64,000 nucleotides of DNA from Sophora flavescens (GCA_030762895.1 CM061063.1:50795196-50859195); one strand, 5' to 3'; numbered from the stretch's first letter, positions 1 to 10,268 are shown. Made by a program: numbers and translations. Notes: generated by a model not told the origin, from the letters alone.

Positions 1-783
1 GCACTGCGTCTCTCTAGTGGAAGCAAATCGAGCAGAGAGGTCATCACCATAGACCATGTATCCATCTGCTGCTGCATGCTCTCTGCAGTCTGCATCTGCT
101 CCTACACCTCCTGCCTCAGCTACCGTACCTCCTCCGTGTCCTGTGAGCCGGAGGAGGTAGGCTCCCGAATGGTCAAGCTCGGCGTCGACCCCCGAGTGAT
201 GGAACGAGCCAGAGTCCCGGTACCGTAAATCCGCCCCTTCTTCTTCCCGCCCGCCACATCCATCCAAACCTGAGTATGTAATCGCTCAACCTTGGCGGGG
301 TCCAACTAGGAAGGATCCGAGGCACCAGAGCAGGAGGCAACCTTAGACACTACGTGACTGAACCTGGCATTGTAATCTTCCTGCGTCAATACATTACAAA
401 AATTATATTATTAAACTATAATAATAAAAAGATACATTAAATGTAAAAAGACACTTTAGCTCACCACTGTCTGCCTCGACCTCTCATCAACAAACTTGCC
501 TGTGTCCGAGCAAATATGTGTCTGCTCAAAGACCATGGGAACATCAACAGACTGGGCAAGCTCTCCTGCCTGCAACCGACACAGGAATAAAAGCAATTAA
601 TTATAATATAAATTTTAAAAATAAGATATAGTTTATAAATAAAATTTATAAATGCATACCATGTTCATAGCATGCTGCATATGGCTATTCGAGCCACCAG
701 TGTACATGCTCCCACCCTTCTCGGAGGCTCGATTCTTCTTTGCTTGCTCACACTTCGCCTTGTACTCTGGAGTGTCTGGTGTC
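1..783 (-). pseudogene. CACTA0: C-terminal half of a Transposase_24 (Ptta/En/Spm) transposon gene, broken
   Basis: Read on the minus strand, three exon-like blocks match the plant Transposase_24 family. At 655-783 is a block with KNRASEKGG and MYTGGS, at about 480-585 one with TGKFVDERSRQTV, and at about 110-385 one with VAGGKKKGRIYGTGTLA. Introns lie between them. The family belongs to CACTA transposons and is the accessory gene beside the TNP2 transposase. An in-frame TAG lies just before the LDPAKVERL stretch, so the copy is dead. The reading frame continues at 9356 on the far side of an inserted LTR, and the 5-bp sequence GTGTC (779-783) recurs at 9356-9360. The element runs off the left edge, so its terminus is not seen. 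Confidence 0.8.
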
Positions 784-2280
784 GCGATGTTGGGTTCCGA
801 CAAGTGTACCGGATTCGTCGCCAAGTAATAAAAAGATCGATCCCACAGAGACAGTGGTCTCAAATAACAACTAATTATTAAACCAATTAAACTGGACTAT
901 ATAAAAAAGGATTTTGAAAAGATTTTATTTTTGAAATAAGAATTAACTAGAAAATCAGATATTTAAGAATGCAATCAATTAAAAGAGGAAAGTAAATCAA
1001 TTAGGGGTTTTTCAAATCTAAAGAGATTCCTAGGAATTGGGTTACCAACAAGATTGTTCATGTTACCAAATTGACTACTCCTTGTTAATTATCAAAACTT
1101 GCTTTGAAGGCGAATTTATCCTAAATAAGTTAATGCTCCCTCTCGGGTTACAAAAACTGTGCCCAATTAAACCAACCCCTACTCTCGTGGTAATTGAATT
1201 TAGATTGAACCCTTTAAGCTTTGTGACAATTCGTGAAGCCTCCAAGGACCGCTTCTAACTCTCGTGATTTAAGTCCTAAGTTTGATTCCTATAGATCCAA
1301 TACCTAAGTTCACTGCTAGGTTCCTCCTTAGAGTATCTATGACATGCAAATAAGTGCGCACCAGATTCACAAGTAATTCATGCGATAGAAACCAAATCGA
1401 AAGAGAAATCGAAATTAACAAAGGGAAAACATCAATTCATAACATAAAACAAATCTTGGGCATAGCCCCAATCCCTAGAAATAAAACTACTACTTAAGCA
1501 TGGCCATGGTCATGGCAAGCTTGATTAACAAAAACATGAATGAAAACTTAAGAGAGGAGAAGAAGAAGAAGAAGAAGAAGAAGAGAAAATCCTAATTTTG
1601 CCTAAGGTAGCAGCCCAAAAGTCCCTAAAAGTCTCCCCTCCAAAAGTTTCTATTTTCGAGCCTAAGTGCTCTATTTATAGATTAGGGTAACTTGAATCCC
1701 AAGCAATGACAAATTTTGATCAAATAAGTTTCTAAAGATCTATATATTGCGCGTCACGGTCATGATGCTCATCACGGCTAGGCCGTGACGGATTCTGCCT
1801 TGGAGGTTGCTTCACTGGTTGGTCTGTCACGGCCGTGACCACCATCACGGCCTGGCCGTGATCAATTCTACCTGTGAGGGTCTGGCTCAGTTGACATGTC
1901 ACGGCCGTGATGGGAATCACGGGCTGGCCATGACCAGTTCTGACTTTTCCATTCTTTCTTTTCAGCTCTACTCGATCACGGCCGTGATGGCTGTCACGGC
2001 TAAGCCATGATGGGCTCTGTTTGGCTCATTTTCTTGCTTTTCAAGCTCCATCTTGATGAGTGTGATTTCACCTCATATTTCATTAACATTTTGCATGCAT
2101 TTTCATATAATTTAGGCATTATCTGAATTGATTTTATTTAGTTTTTACCTTGAAACGGGTAAGGCGGTTTTGTGGTGTTGTTGTGCAGGAATTAAGGATT
2201 AAAATGCACAAAATTAACCATGATGGAGCTTGCATGAAAATGGGGCTTGAAAAGTGAAGAAAATGAGCCAAACAGAGCCC

Positions 2281-2537
2281 ATCACGGCCTAGCCGTGATG
2301 ACCATCATGGCCATGATCGAGCAAAGCTGAAAAGAAAGAATCGAAAAGTCAACTGGCCACAGCCAGCCCGTGATTTCCATCACGGCCGTGACATGTCAGC
2401 TGAACCAGACCCTCACAGGCAGAACTGATCACGGCCTAGCCGTGATGGTGGTCACGACTGTGACAGACCAACCAGCAGAGCAACCTCCAAGGCAGAACCC
2501 ATCACGGCCTGGCCGTGATGGCCATCACGGTCGTGAC
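2281..2537 (+). promoter_or_regulatory. Array of four paired CpG palindromes in U3
   Basis: Each unit has a long palindrome of the type ATCACGGCC-N-GGCCGTGAT, a spacer of about 4 bp, and a shorter one of the type ATCACGGCCGTGA(T/C). Four such pairs are spaced about 60-65 bp apart, the last ending some 75 bp before the TATA box. The arrangement recurs in the 3' LTR (partly deleted), in solo LTR A, and again inside the element at 6228-6394. The location suggests promoter control; the binding factor is unknown. Confidence 0.7.
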
Positions 2538-2610
2538 GCGCAATATTTGGATCTGTAGAAACTGATTTGATATGAATTTGTGTTTGATTGGGATTCAAAT
2601 TACCCTAATC

Positions 2611-2618
2611 TATAAATA
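2611..2618 (+). promoter_or_regulatory. LTR TATA box
   Basis: TATAAATA lies in the context CTATAAATAGG, the only good TATA box in this LTR, just downstream of the palindrome array. The same box is found at 8291-8298 in the 3' LTR and on the minus strand at 1672-1680 in solo LTR A. Transcription of the element would start about 30 bp downstream. Confidence 0.75.
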
Positions 2619-3480
2619 GGGCAATTAGGCAGAGACTTGCAGGAAGACTTTTGGGCTGCTACACTTAGGCAAACTTAGGATTCTCTTCTTCTTCTTCTTC
2701 TCTTCTCTTATTTTTTTATTTCATGTTTTTGTTAACCAAGCTTGTCATCACCATGGCAATGCTTGAGTAGTAGCTTTATTTCTAGGGTTGGGGCTATGCC
2801 TAAGATCTGATTTATGTTATGAATTGATGTTTTACCTTTGTTAATTTCGATTTTGCTTTAGATCTGATTTCTATTGTTTTAATTACTCGTAAATTCGGTG
2901 GCCACTTATTTGCATGTCGTAGATACTCTAAGGAGGAACCTAGCGGCGAACTTAGGTATTGGATCTATAGAATCAAACTTAGGACTTAAATCACGAGAGT
3001 TAGAAGCGGTCCTTCGAGGGTTAACGAATTGTCACAAAGCTTAAAAGGTTCAATCTAAATTTGACTACCACGAGAGTAGGGGTTGGTTTAATTAGGCACG
3101 GTTTTTGTAACCCGAGAGGGAGCATTAACTTATTTAGGATAAATTCGCCTTCAAAGCAATTTTGATAATTAACAAGGGGTAGTCAATTTAGTAACATGAA
3201 CAATCTTGTTGGTAACCCAATTCCTAGGAATCTCTTTAGATTTGAAAAACCCCAAATTGATTTACTTTCCTATTTTGTTTAATTGCAAATTTTAAATTTG
3301 ATTGTTACTTGATTCTTATTTCAAATACCAAATCTTTTCAAAATCCTTTTTTTATATAGTCCAGTTTGATTGATTTAATAATTAGTTGTGATTTGAGATC
3401 ACGGTCTCTGTGGGATCGATCTTTTTATTACTTGGCGACGAATCCGGTACACTTGCCGGAACCCACGCACATCAAGTTTT

Positions 3481-3498
3481 TGGCGCCGTTGTCGGGGA
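3481..3498 (+). promoter_or_regulatory. Primer binding site for tRNA-Asp
   Basis: TGGCGCCGTTGTCGGGGA begins six bases after the 5' LTR end. It is complementary to the 3' end of plant tRNA-Asp with one mismatch (T for C at position 12). This primer is characteristic of Athila-type elements. Confidence 0.9.
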
Positions 3499-3775
3499 CT
3501 ATGCTTTCTTGAATCTCAATTTGATTTTTTAAATTGATTTTTCTGGACTTTTTCTTTTTAATTGTTTTCTTTTTTTATTAAAAAAAAATAAATTTTCTTT
3601 TTTCATTTATCTCTTTTTCTTCCTAGAGTATCTATCTCTCTGTGTTTTTCTCTTTTATGCAAAGATCCCTAAGTCTTGGAAACCTTATTGAAGTTGACCC
3701 TGAAATCGAAAGGACCTTTCATAGACGTAGGAGACTACAAAGAGAGAGAGAGAGAGGTTGATTCTCATTCCACTC

Positions 3776-5158
3776 ATGGCGAATCTACCGGATACAGAAC
3801 CACTGAAGGACTACGCAGCCCCAAATGCTAGGGGTTTGCGAACTGGGATTGCTAGGCCAGAGATCGAGGCGGAGAACTACACTATACCGCATATGCTAAT
3901 TAGCATGATTAGGAAACATCAATTCGGAGGATTTCCCTCGGAGGACCCGACCAATCATGTGGAGACATTCTTGGAGTTCATCGATGCAATTAGAATTCAT
4001 GGCGCCCCGATTGATGCTATTCGCTTGAGGTTGTTCCCCTCCTCTCTTACTGGAAAGGCAAAAGCTTGGCTGAAGCAAGTTCCCGCTAATACCTTGTCGA
4101 CTTGGGACCAACTGGAGCAGGCATTCTTGGAGAAATTCTTCCCTCCATCCAAAACGGCTTACCTACGAACTCAGATCACCGACTTCTTCCAAAAGGACGG
4201 AGAATGCTTATCCGAAGCTTGGGATCGCTACAAAGGATTGCTAGAGTCTTGCCCACATCATGGACTCAAAAGGTGGTTGTTAGTGCACACCTTCTACAAC
4301 GGATTGGATTACTCTTCGAAGGTGTCACTTGACTCCGCAGCTGGTGGAGCCTTTATGAATAGACCCCTGACCGAAGCATTCAATATCATTGAAAACGTAG
4401 CTACCAACTACCACCAATGGGGTTCGAAAAGAGGTAATAACCCGAAAAAGATTTTGGGGGGTAAGTTTGAAATGAATAGTACTGATCTAATTATGTCTAA
4501 AATTGACTCATTGAATAAATGCTTTGATCAGCTTGAAAAGGCTAATGTGAGTTCAATAGGTGCTACTAACATTGTTTGTGAGATTTGTGGAATGTAGGGA
4601 CATGACATAATGGAGTGCCCACGTGGTATTGCTCCTAGATCCGGCGCTTCGGGGGAACAAGTGAACTCTTGTCACAACTTCTATGACACGAACCCGAAGT
4701 TGCCAAACTATGTTCCCCCAAATTCTTACAACCAAGGAAGGAAGAACAACCCTTACCTCTCCTACGGGAACTACAACAACACGCTGAACCATGAATTCCA
4801 AGAAGGTCAAGGTAATAGGAAACCCGCATCGGGGTATCCTCAGGTACAAAAGTCTAAACTTGAATCTCTTTTGGAAAATTTTGTGGAAACTCATACAAAA
4901 CAGAATGAAGAGTTTAGGCAACAAGGTAGGGCAGTCAAAGAGGCAATAAAAGAGTTAGCATCTAAGGTAGATAACTTAGTCATCCGTAATAAGATGTTAG
5001 AAACTCAGATTGCCCAACAAGCTAGTACATATACCAGAAGTAAGGGTACGTTCCCAGGACAACCCGAAGTTAATCCCGATGAGCACTGTAATGCTATATA
5101 CTTGAGGGATGATAAGCTTGGGGTGGTTGAAAAGGATGTGGAATGTGAGCAAAGATGA
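3776..5158 (+). pseudogene. gag: gag of element B (capsid/nucleocapsid), with an internal amber codon
   Basis: The first ATG in the open frame is at 3776. The protein has the plant retrotransposon gag region (HVETFLEFID, LTGKAKAWL, TWDQLEQAFLEKFFPP, LLESCPHHG), which builds the virus-like particle. It is followed by a CCHC zinc knuckle and a coiled-coil-like C-terminal tail. A TAG at 4595-4597 falls inside the knuckle, between CEICGM and GHDIMEC. The frame then stays open to the TGA at 5156-5158. The upstream DPEIERT segment (about 3695) is in another frame, offset across a GA-repeat at 3739-3756, so the N-terminus is probably also frameshifted. Capsid part clear; whether any full-length product is made is doubtful. 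Confidence 0.85.
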
Positions 5159-6014
5159 AAAGATAGAGCCAAAGTATGTCCTTCCACCACCTTACCAACC
5201 CCCAATACCTTTCCCATTAAGGTTGGTCGGGAAAAAGCAAGTAGAGATAGAAACTAAGAGTTTAATTGAGGAGAATAATGCCATGATAAAAACTAATATG
5301 CCTCCTAAACTAAAAGATCCAGGTAGTTTCTTTATTGCTTGCTCAATCGGAGAAGTAAAAATAGACCTAGCCTTATGTGACTTAGGGGCTAGTGCGAGTC
5401 TGATGCTGCTTACTATCTTTGAGAGGTTAGGAACCAAGGAATTAGGTCCATCCAAATTCTCTTTACAATTTGCGGATGACTCAACTAAAACTCCTCTAGG
5501 CATACTAGAGAATGTCCCCGTAAAGGTAGGAAAATTTTTCATTCCTACCGACTTCATGGTGTTGGATATGAACAGGAATTCTAAATTCCCTATCATTCTT
5601 GGAAGGCCATTCTTGGCCACAACTGGAGCGATAATAGACGTAAAAAAAGGCAAGCTCTCTTTTAATGTAGAGGAAGGTAGGGTAGATTTTGATTTGACTA
5701 ACTCATATAACAACCCTCCCTTTGAGAGTCATGTGTGCAGAATTGAGATAATGTCTCCAGAGGTGAAGGAGGAGCTTAACATGGAAGCAACTCCGAAGCT
5801 TTGTATGACGAATGATGCACCAAAGGGTGATGAAGTTGGAGTTGTTCATCATGTGGAGATAAAACTCCTGTCGGGAGGAAGTAAGGCCATGAAACTCAAA
5901 GTAAAGAGAGCAAAGCGAAAGCGCAATTGGCCATATGAACAAAATCGGCTCTTTGAAGGACTTCCATGGAAGAGAAGTGTTCTTGCACTTCTAGGCCCAG
6001 TCGACCCCGGTTGA
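5109..6014 (+). pseudogene. pro: Aspartic protease (retropepsin) region of element B
   Basis: This open frame of about 300 codons overlaps the end of gag in a different frame, so gag and protease are joined only by a frameshift. It contains a PPPYQPPIPFP linker, the retropepsin active-site stretch CDLGASASLM (Asp-Leu-Gly-Ala, as usual in Athila), and the second conserved block PIILGRPFLATTGA. These cut Gag into its mature parts. After the protease comes only a short basic tail ending in PWKRS...GPVDPG. The reverse transcriptase expected next is absent. The protease core itself has no stop. Its start is uncertain, because the upstream linker reads best from the gag frame. Confidence 0.85.
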
Positions 6015-6227
6015 TTGAAAGAAGTATGGTCAAGCTTAAGACCGTAAATAAGCGCTTCTTGGGAGGCAACCCTAGTTTCCTTTCCCTTTTCCATTTGTTT
6101 TTGAATTTTGTTTTTGAATAATTTAATAAGATTAGAGAAGAAAGATCACTAATTGATGGATTTACCAAGCATTTTCAGGTTATGAAAGGAGTAAGAGCAA
6201 AAAGGCAAAGAAAAATAAAGTCAGAAG

Positions 6228-6394
6228 TCATCACGCCCAGGCCGTGACGGCCATCACGACCGTGATTAGCTAATCAAAGAATATCAGAAAGGATCACGGC
6301 CCAGTCGTGATATCCATCACGGGCGTGATGGGAAGGACCCTAAAGACCAGAATTGATCACGGCTTAGCCGTGATAAGTATCACGGCCGTGACAC
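6228..6394 (+). repeat. Internal cluster of three paired CpG palindromes
   Basis: Three pairs of the type ATCACG-N-CCAGGCCGTGA followed by ATCACGRCCGTGAT lie just downstream of the protease stop. They have the same two-part layout as the U3 array, although this region is outside the LTR. Sequence identity within the arms is imperfect. Confidence 0.65.
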
Positions 6395-7760
6395 ATTTTC
6401 CAGCATCTCTATAACTGGCATGTGAGCCAGCACCCTGTACCACCTCGGTGAGTTGTTCCATTTTTCTCCTCTCTCCAACTTGATTATTTACAATGGGGAC
6501 AATGTAAGTCTTTAAGCTTGGGGTAGGGGTATTTTTGCATTTTGTATTTTTGAATTTTTCATGTTGCATTCATATAGGCTTAGTTTTGCATGATCAGATG
6601 ATTAGATTGCCCCTTGCTTAGAGTCTGCATCCAATTGTGAGAACTTTGTGCCAAATGAATTGAGACTGAATTTTTGAACCCAATTTCTGTATTCTTGTGA
6701 TAGGCTAAAAATAAAAATGTTTGAGATGATCTTCTGATAGTTGATAATTAGCACGTGGTTCCTTAGATTTATGTTTCTCATTGATTTTAAACTATTAAAT
6801 GTGAGATTTTTTGAGCCAAAAAGGGGTACTCACTAAATCTACCCCATTCTTTATGATTGAGTGTTTTATTCCTCTTAGATTGTGTTCTCTAGAACTTGAC
6901 TTGAAACCGTTTTGAAACTTAAAAATTATTTAAAACATTTTTGAAAATGATTGAGGCACTAGGTATTTTTCTGGCATTCTGAGCTTTGATTGATTAAATG
7001 CTACCCCTTAGTTGCCCAATTTTGAGCCTAAAAGAATAAAATACTTTTCTTGATACCTTGAAATATTTTGATGAATGATGCTTGATATGGCACCTTTTAA
7101 GGTATTGCAAAAAGGGTAAAAAGGTAGTTTGAAAAATAAATTGTGGGATGAGAAAGTTAGAAAAATATTTCTCTTAAGTTGAAAATCTTCCCTTCTCCAA
7201 ATAAATAAATAAAATAAAATAAATAAACAAAAAAATGGAAAAGGGAATGAGAGAAAGAAAGTGAGAAATAAAAAAAAAGAAAGGTGGAAGAGTGAATCAA
7301 AGTCCAAAAAGGTATTTTAGAAGGTTGTCATGCTTTGCAATGTTTGATATTTTGTCTAGCCTTCTTGAATTTTCCTTTTCTTGATTTCCCCACCTAACAA
7401 TTAATCTCATGGCCCCATTACAACCAAAATAAAAGACCTCTTGATTCTTATGTGTTTTCATTAATAAAGTAGAGATTTGGTTAATAGTCAAGCTTATGGT
7501 AGAATATCTTCCTTGAGGAAATTGAGCGAATTGTCACATATCCTTAAACACTTGAGTGAGGTGAGAAGAGTGCCCGAATTAGTGAGAGATATGAATTTAA
7601 GGGACCTAAGCTTCTAATTGGACTTGAAATTGATTGTCTCTTGGTTACTTATTTGAATATGCCTGTCACTTGGATTAGTTACTCGGGTTCTTGGTTCACT
7701 ATCCATGCTCTGATTGTTTAAATTGACTAGCCTTAGTGATTGCTTGAGGACAAGCAAAGT

Positions 7761-7778
7761 CTTAAGCTTGGGGTGGTT
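7761..7778 (+). promoter_or_regulatory. Polypurine tract next to the 3' LTR
   Basis: CTTAAGCTTGGGGTGGTT abuts the 3' LTR start at 7779. This is the standard position of the plus-strand DNA primer. A near copy with GGGGACAAGCAAAG upstream occurs in the same place in the second Athila element (29030-29062). Confidence 0.7.
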
Positions 7779-9168
7779 TGATGAGTGTGATTTTGCCTCA
7801 TATTTCATTGACATTTTGCATGCATTTTCATATAATTTAGGCATTATCTGAATTGATTTTAGTTAGTTTTTACCTTGGAACGGGTAAGGCGGTTTTGTGG
7901 TGTTGTTGTGCAGGAATTAAGGATTAAAATGCTCAAAATTAACCATGATGGAGCTTGCATGAAGATGGGGCTTGAAAAGTGAAGAAAATGATCCAAATAG
8001 AGCCCATCACGGCCATGATCGAGCAAAACTGAAAAGAAAGAATGGAAAAGTCAGAACTGGTCACGGCCAGCCCGTGATGTCCATCACGGCCGTGACATGT
8101 CAGCTGAACCAGATCCTCACAGGGAGAACTGATCACGGCCTAGCCGTGATGGTGGTCACGGCCTTGACAGACAACCAGCAGAGCAACCTCCAAGGCAGAA
8201 CCCATCACGGCCGTGACGCGCAATATTTGGATCTGTAGAAACCGATTTGATCTGAATTTGTGTCTGATTGGGATTCAAATTACCCTAATCTATAAATAGG
8301 GCAATTAGGCAGAGACTTGCAGAAAGACTTTTGGGCTGCTACACTTAGGTAAAATTAGGATTCTCTTCTTCTTCTTCTTCCTCCTCCTCCTCCTCTTCTC
8401 TTATTTTTTTATTTCATGTTTTTGTTAACCAAGCTTGTCATCACCATGGCAATGCTTGAGTAGTAGCTTTATTTCTAGGGATTGGGGCTATGCCCAAGAT
8501 CTGATTTATGTTATGAATTGATGTTTTACCTTTGTTAATTTCGATTTTGCTTTAGATATGATTTCTATTGTTTTAATTACTCGTAAATTCGGTGGTCACT
8601 TATTTGCGTGTCATAGATACTCTAAGGAGGAACCTAGCGGTGAACTTAGGTATCGGATCTATAGAATCAGACTTAGGACTTAAATCACGAGAGTTAGAAG
8701 CGGTCCTTCGAGGGTTAACGAATTGTCACAAAGCTTAAAGGGTTCAATCTAAATTCGACTACCACGAGAGTAGGGGTTGGTTTAATTGGGCATGATTTTT
8801 GTAACCCGAGAGGGAGCATTAACTTATTTAGGATAAATTTGCCTTCAAAGCAATTTTGATAATTAACAAGGGGTAGTCAATTTAGTAACATGAACAATCT
8901 TGTTGGTAACCCAATTCCTAGGAATCTCTTTAGATTTGAAAAACCCCAAATTGATTTACTTTCCTATTTTGTTTAATTGCAAATTTTAAATTTGATTGTT
9001 ACTTGATTCTTATTTCAAAAACCAAATCTTTTCAAAATCCTTTTTTTATATAGTCCAGTTTGATTGATTTAATAATTAGTTGTGATTTGAGATCACAGTC
9101 TCTGTAGGATCGATCTTTTTATTACTTGGCGACGAATCCGGTACACTTGCCGTAACCCACGCGCATCA
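7779..9168 (+). repeat. 3' LTR of element B
   Basis: Matches the 5' LTR from TGATGAGTGTGA to GCGCATCA. In the palindrome array two pairs have collapsed to single palindromes (near 8005 and 8204), while two pairs remain (about 8068-8166). The TATA box is at 8291-8298 and CTT/CCT repeats follow at about 8366-8400. The collapses account for most of the 31-bp length difference from the 5' LTR. Confidence 0.93.
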
Positions 9169-9355
9169 CATCTTCATGCAAGCTCCATCATGGCTAATCT
9201 TGAGCATTTTAATCCTTAATTCCTGCACAACAAAACCACAAAACCGCCTTACCATTCCAAGGTAAAAACTAACCAAAATCAAATTAGAAATGCCTAAACT
9301 ATATCAAAATGCATGCAAAATGTCAATGAAATATGAGATGAAATCACACTCATCA

Positions 9356-9890
9356 GTGTCCCAGTACGCACATAGATGGAACCAAATCTTGAGGCCGATG
9401 TAATCCGGACGCTCCCGACTTTCCGTAGCCTCCCGGAGCATGTCCCTCAGTCGAACAGAAGCTCTGTTGTAAAAAATGGCACGTATCTAAGCGGTATGCT
9501 CCGACAATCAGTGCACAAGGGCCTATTAACAAAGAAGAAATATTAATAACATAATACAAAAATATAAATAAAATGCGTGAAAAATAAATATAAAATTACA
9601 GGAAATAATAAACAACTTACCCCGAATCGTTTGAAGATACGATCTCGGTCCTCCTTCGGGATCGACCCCAATGATGGCCAGAAGCAAGGAAATTGCGCCT
9701 TGAGGGCATAGGTAACTTGCTTTGATCCCAATTTCGATGGGATGAAGCTGAAAATTTTATAATTTTATTAATTCAACAATATGACAAATAAAATTTATAT
9801 ACTTGTTGAATAGTAATTAAAATTGTCAAAATTATAAAACATTAAATTAAAAATGGCTTACGATCCAGAAACACGCGTGACCCATGGTCG
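9356..9890 (-). pseudogene. CACTA0: N-terminal part of the Transposase_24 gene
   Basis: Read on the minus strand, 9356-9480 gives NRASVRLRDML followed by REATESRERPDYIGLKIW and CAYWDT. This joins directly to the PEYKAKC frame at 783 once the solo LTR is removed. An upstream exon at about 9625-9750 reads SKQVTYALKAQFPCFWPSLG and ends at a good splice donor. A stop lies just before IRAIFYNRAS. The blocks follow the order usual for this CACTA accessory gene. The 5' end of CACTA0 is not recognisable; the sequence becomes featureless beyond about 9900. Confidence 0.75.
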
Positions 9891-10087
9891 ATCCAATGCA
9901 TGTACGAAAATAATAAATAACTAAACGTTAGAGTGAAAATTTGATGATCAGTGTCATTTTAACGTTAATTGTGAAAAATGAACAATGTCATTTTTGGCTT
10001 ATATGTTAAATTAAATGAAAATTATGAAATAGAAAACATAGGAACCACCAAAAACTTGAAGTACCAATATTATGATGGCTATTTTTG

Positions 10088-10259
10088 GGATCCCAATCTC
10101 CTGACTTTTTGGTGCCAAAAGTCAGGTGACTTTAGTGTATTTTGAGAGAGAAAAGGGTGAGAGAAAAATGGGAGATAAGATGAGAGAAAATAATATAGGA
10201 GAGAGATAGAGAGAAAGTCAGGTGACTTTTGGCGCCACAAAGTCAGAGGATCCGGATCC
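10088..10259. mobile_element. Mutator-like MITE, 172 bp
   Basis: Terminal inverted repeats of about 45 bp start GGATCCC and pair with the other end (GGATCCGGATCC...), sharing CTGACTTT, GGYGCCAAAAGTCA and TGACTTT. The flanks are CTATTTTTG (10079-10087) and CTATTTTCG (10260-10268), a 9-bp target duplication with one mismatch. The length and 9-bp duplication fit a non-autonomous Mutator-type element. The interior is AG-rich and non-coding. Confidence 0.75.
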
Positions 10260-10268
10260 CTATTTTCG

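Larger units (their letters stand above)
2054..3474 (+). repeat. 5' LTR of element B
   Basis: This LTR starts TGATGAGTGTGA and ends CGCACATCA, with TG...CA termini. U3 holds four paired CpG-rich palindromes (2281-2537) upstream of a TATA box at 2611-2618, followed by a pyrimidine-rich CTT run near 2683-2707. It matches 7779-9168 along its whole length. It is 31 bp longer, mainly because the 3' copy lost palindrome units. Confidence 0.93.
6015..7778 (+). other. Non-coding 3' internal region of element B
   Basis: No open frame of convincing coding quality is present. The block holds three more CpG-palindrome pairs (6228-6394) and a GGGGACAATG...AAGCTTGGGG tract at about 6492-6527. It also has a CCCATTACAACC block near 7413 that is shared with the other Athila element (about 28605). 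It ends at the polypurine tract next to the 3' LTR. Pol genes would normally lie upstream of a region like this. Confidence 0.7.
2054..9168 (+). mobile_element. Element B: Athila-type gag-protease LTR retrotransposon lacking RT and integrase
   Basis: A structurally complete retrotransposon: 5' LTR 2054-3474, tRNA-Asp primer site 3481-3498, gag 3776-5158, protease 5109-6014, non-coding 3' region, polypurine tract ending at 7778, and 3' LTR 7779-9168. The perfect 5-bp duplication CATCT flanks it (2049-2053 and 9169-9173). It lies in opposite orientation inside a solo LTR of its own family. No reverse transcriptase, RNase H or integrase motif is present in any frame of the 1.76 kb between protease and 3' LTR, so movement must have depended on enzymes from another element. 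The primer site, the DLGAS protease and the gag opening (DPEIERT, shared with the second Athila element here) point to the Athila lineage of Ty3/gypsy. The two LTRs differ by a few percent by eye. Confidence 0.93.
784..9355 (-). mobile_element. Solo LTR A, Athila-type, interrupted by element B
   Basis: Positions 784-2053 and 9169-9355 together form one LTR on the minus strand. It is the reverse complement of the LTRs of element B: it begins with the family terminus at 9355 (TGATGAGTGTGA reading left) and ends near 784. A TATA box reads leftward at 1672-1680. The LTR is flanked by GTGTC at 779-783 and 9356-9360, a 5-bp target duplication typical of LTR retrotransposons. No internal domain accompanies it, so it is a solo LTR left by LTR-LTR recombination. 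The last bases at the 784 end differ slightly from the family terminus, so that boundary is good to a few bases. It sits inside the coding region of CACTA0 and is split by element B. Confidence 0.87.

Noticed and set aside
1732..2010. Short frames on both strands over the palindrome array of solo LTR A
   Set aside because: Repeated CpG palindromes lack stops by composition. The same 'proteins' appear at 2370 and 7972 in LTR promoter DNA, so they are artefacts.
784..2053. Inverted LTR pair as the two LTRs of one element with 2054-3474
   Set aside because: They face opposite ways and meet at 2053/2054. The CATCT and GTGTC duplications show two separate insertions, one inside the other.
3758..3775. 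gag of element B starting at TTG 3758
   Set aside because: No ATG there; the first ATG in frame is 3776, and upstream family sequence lies in another frame across a GA run.
7008..7307. Frame with a very hydrophobic Phe/Leu-rich protein, minus strand
   Set aside because: It is the complement of an A/G-rich tract in a retrotransposon 3' region; composition explains it. An envelope-like gene is not supported.
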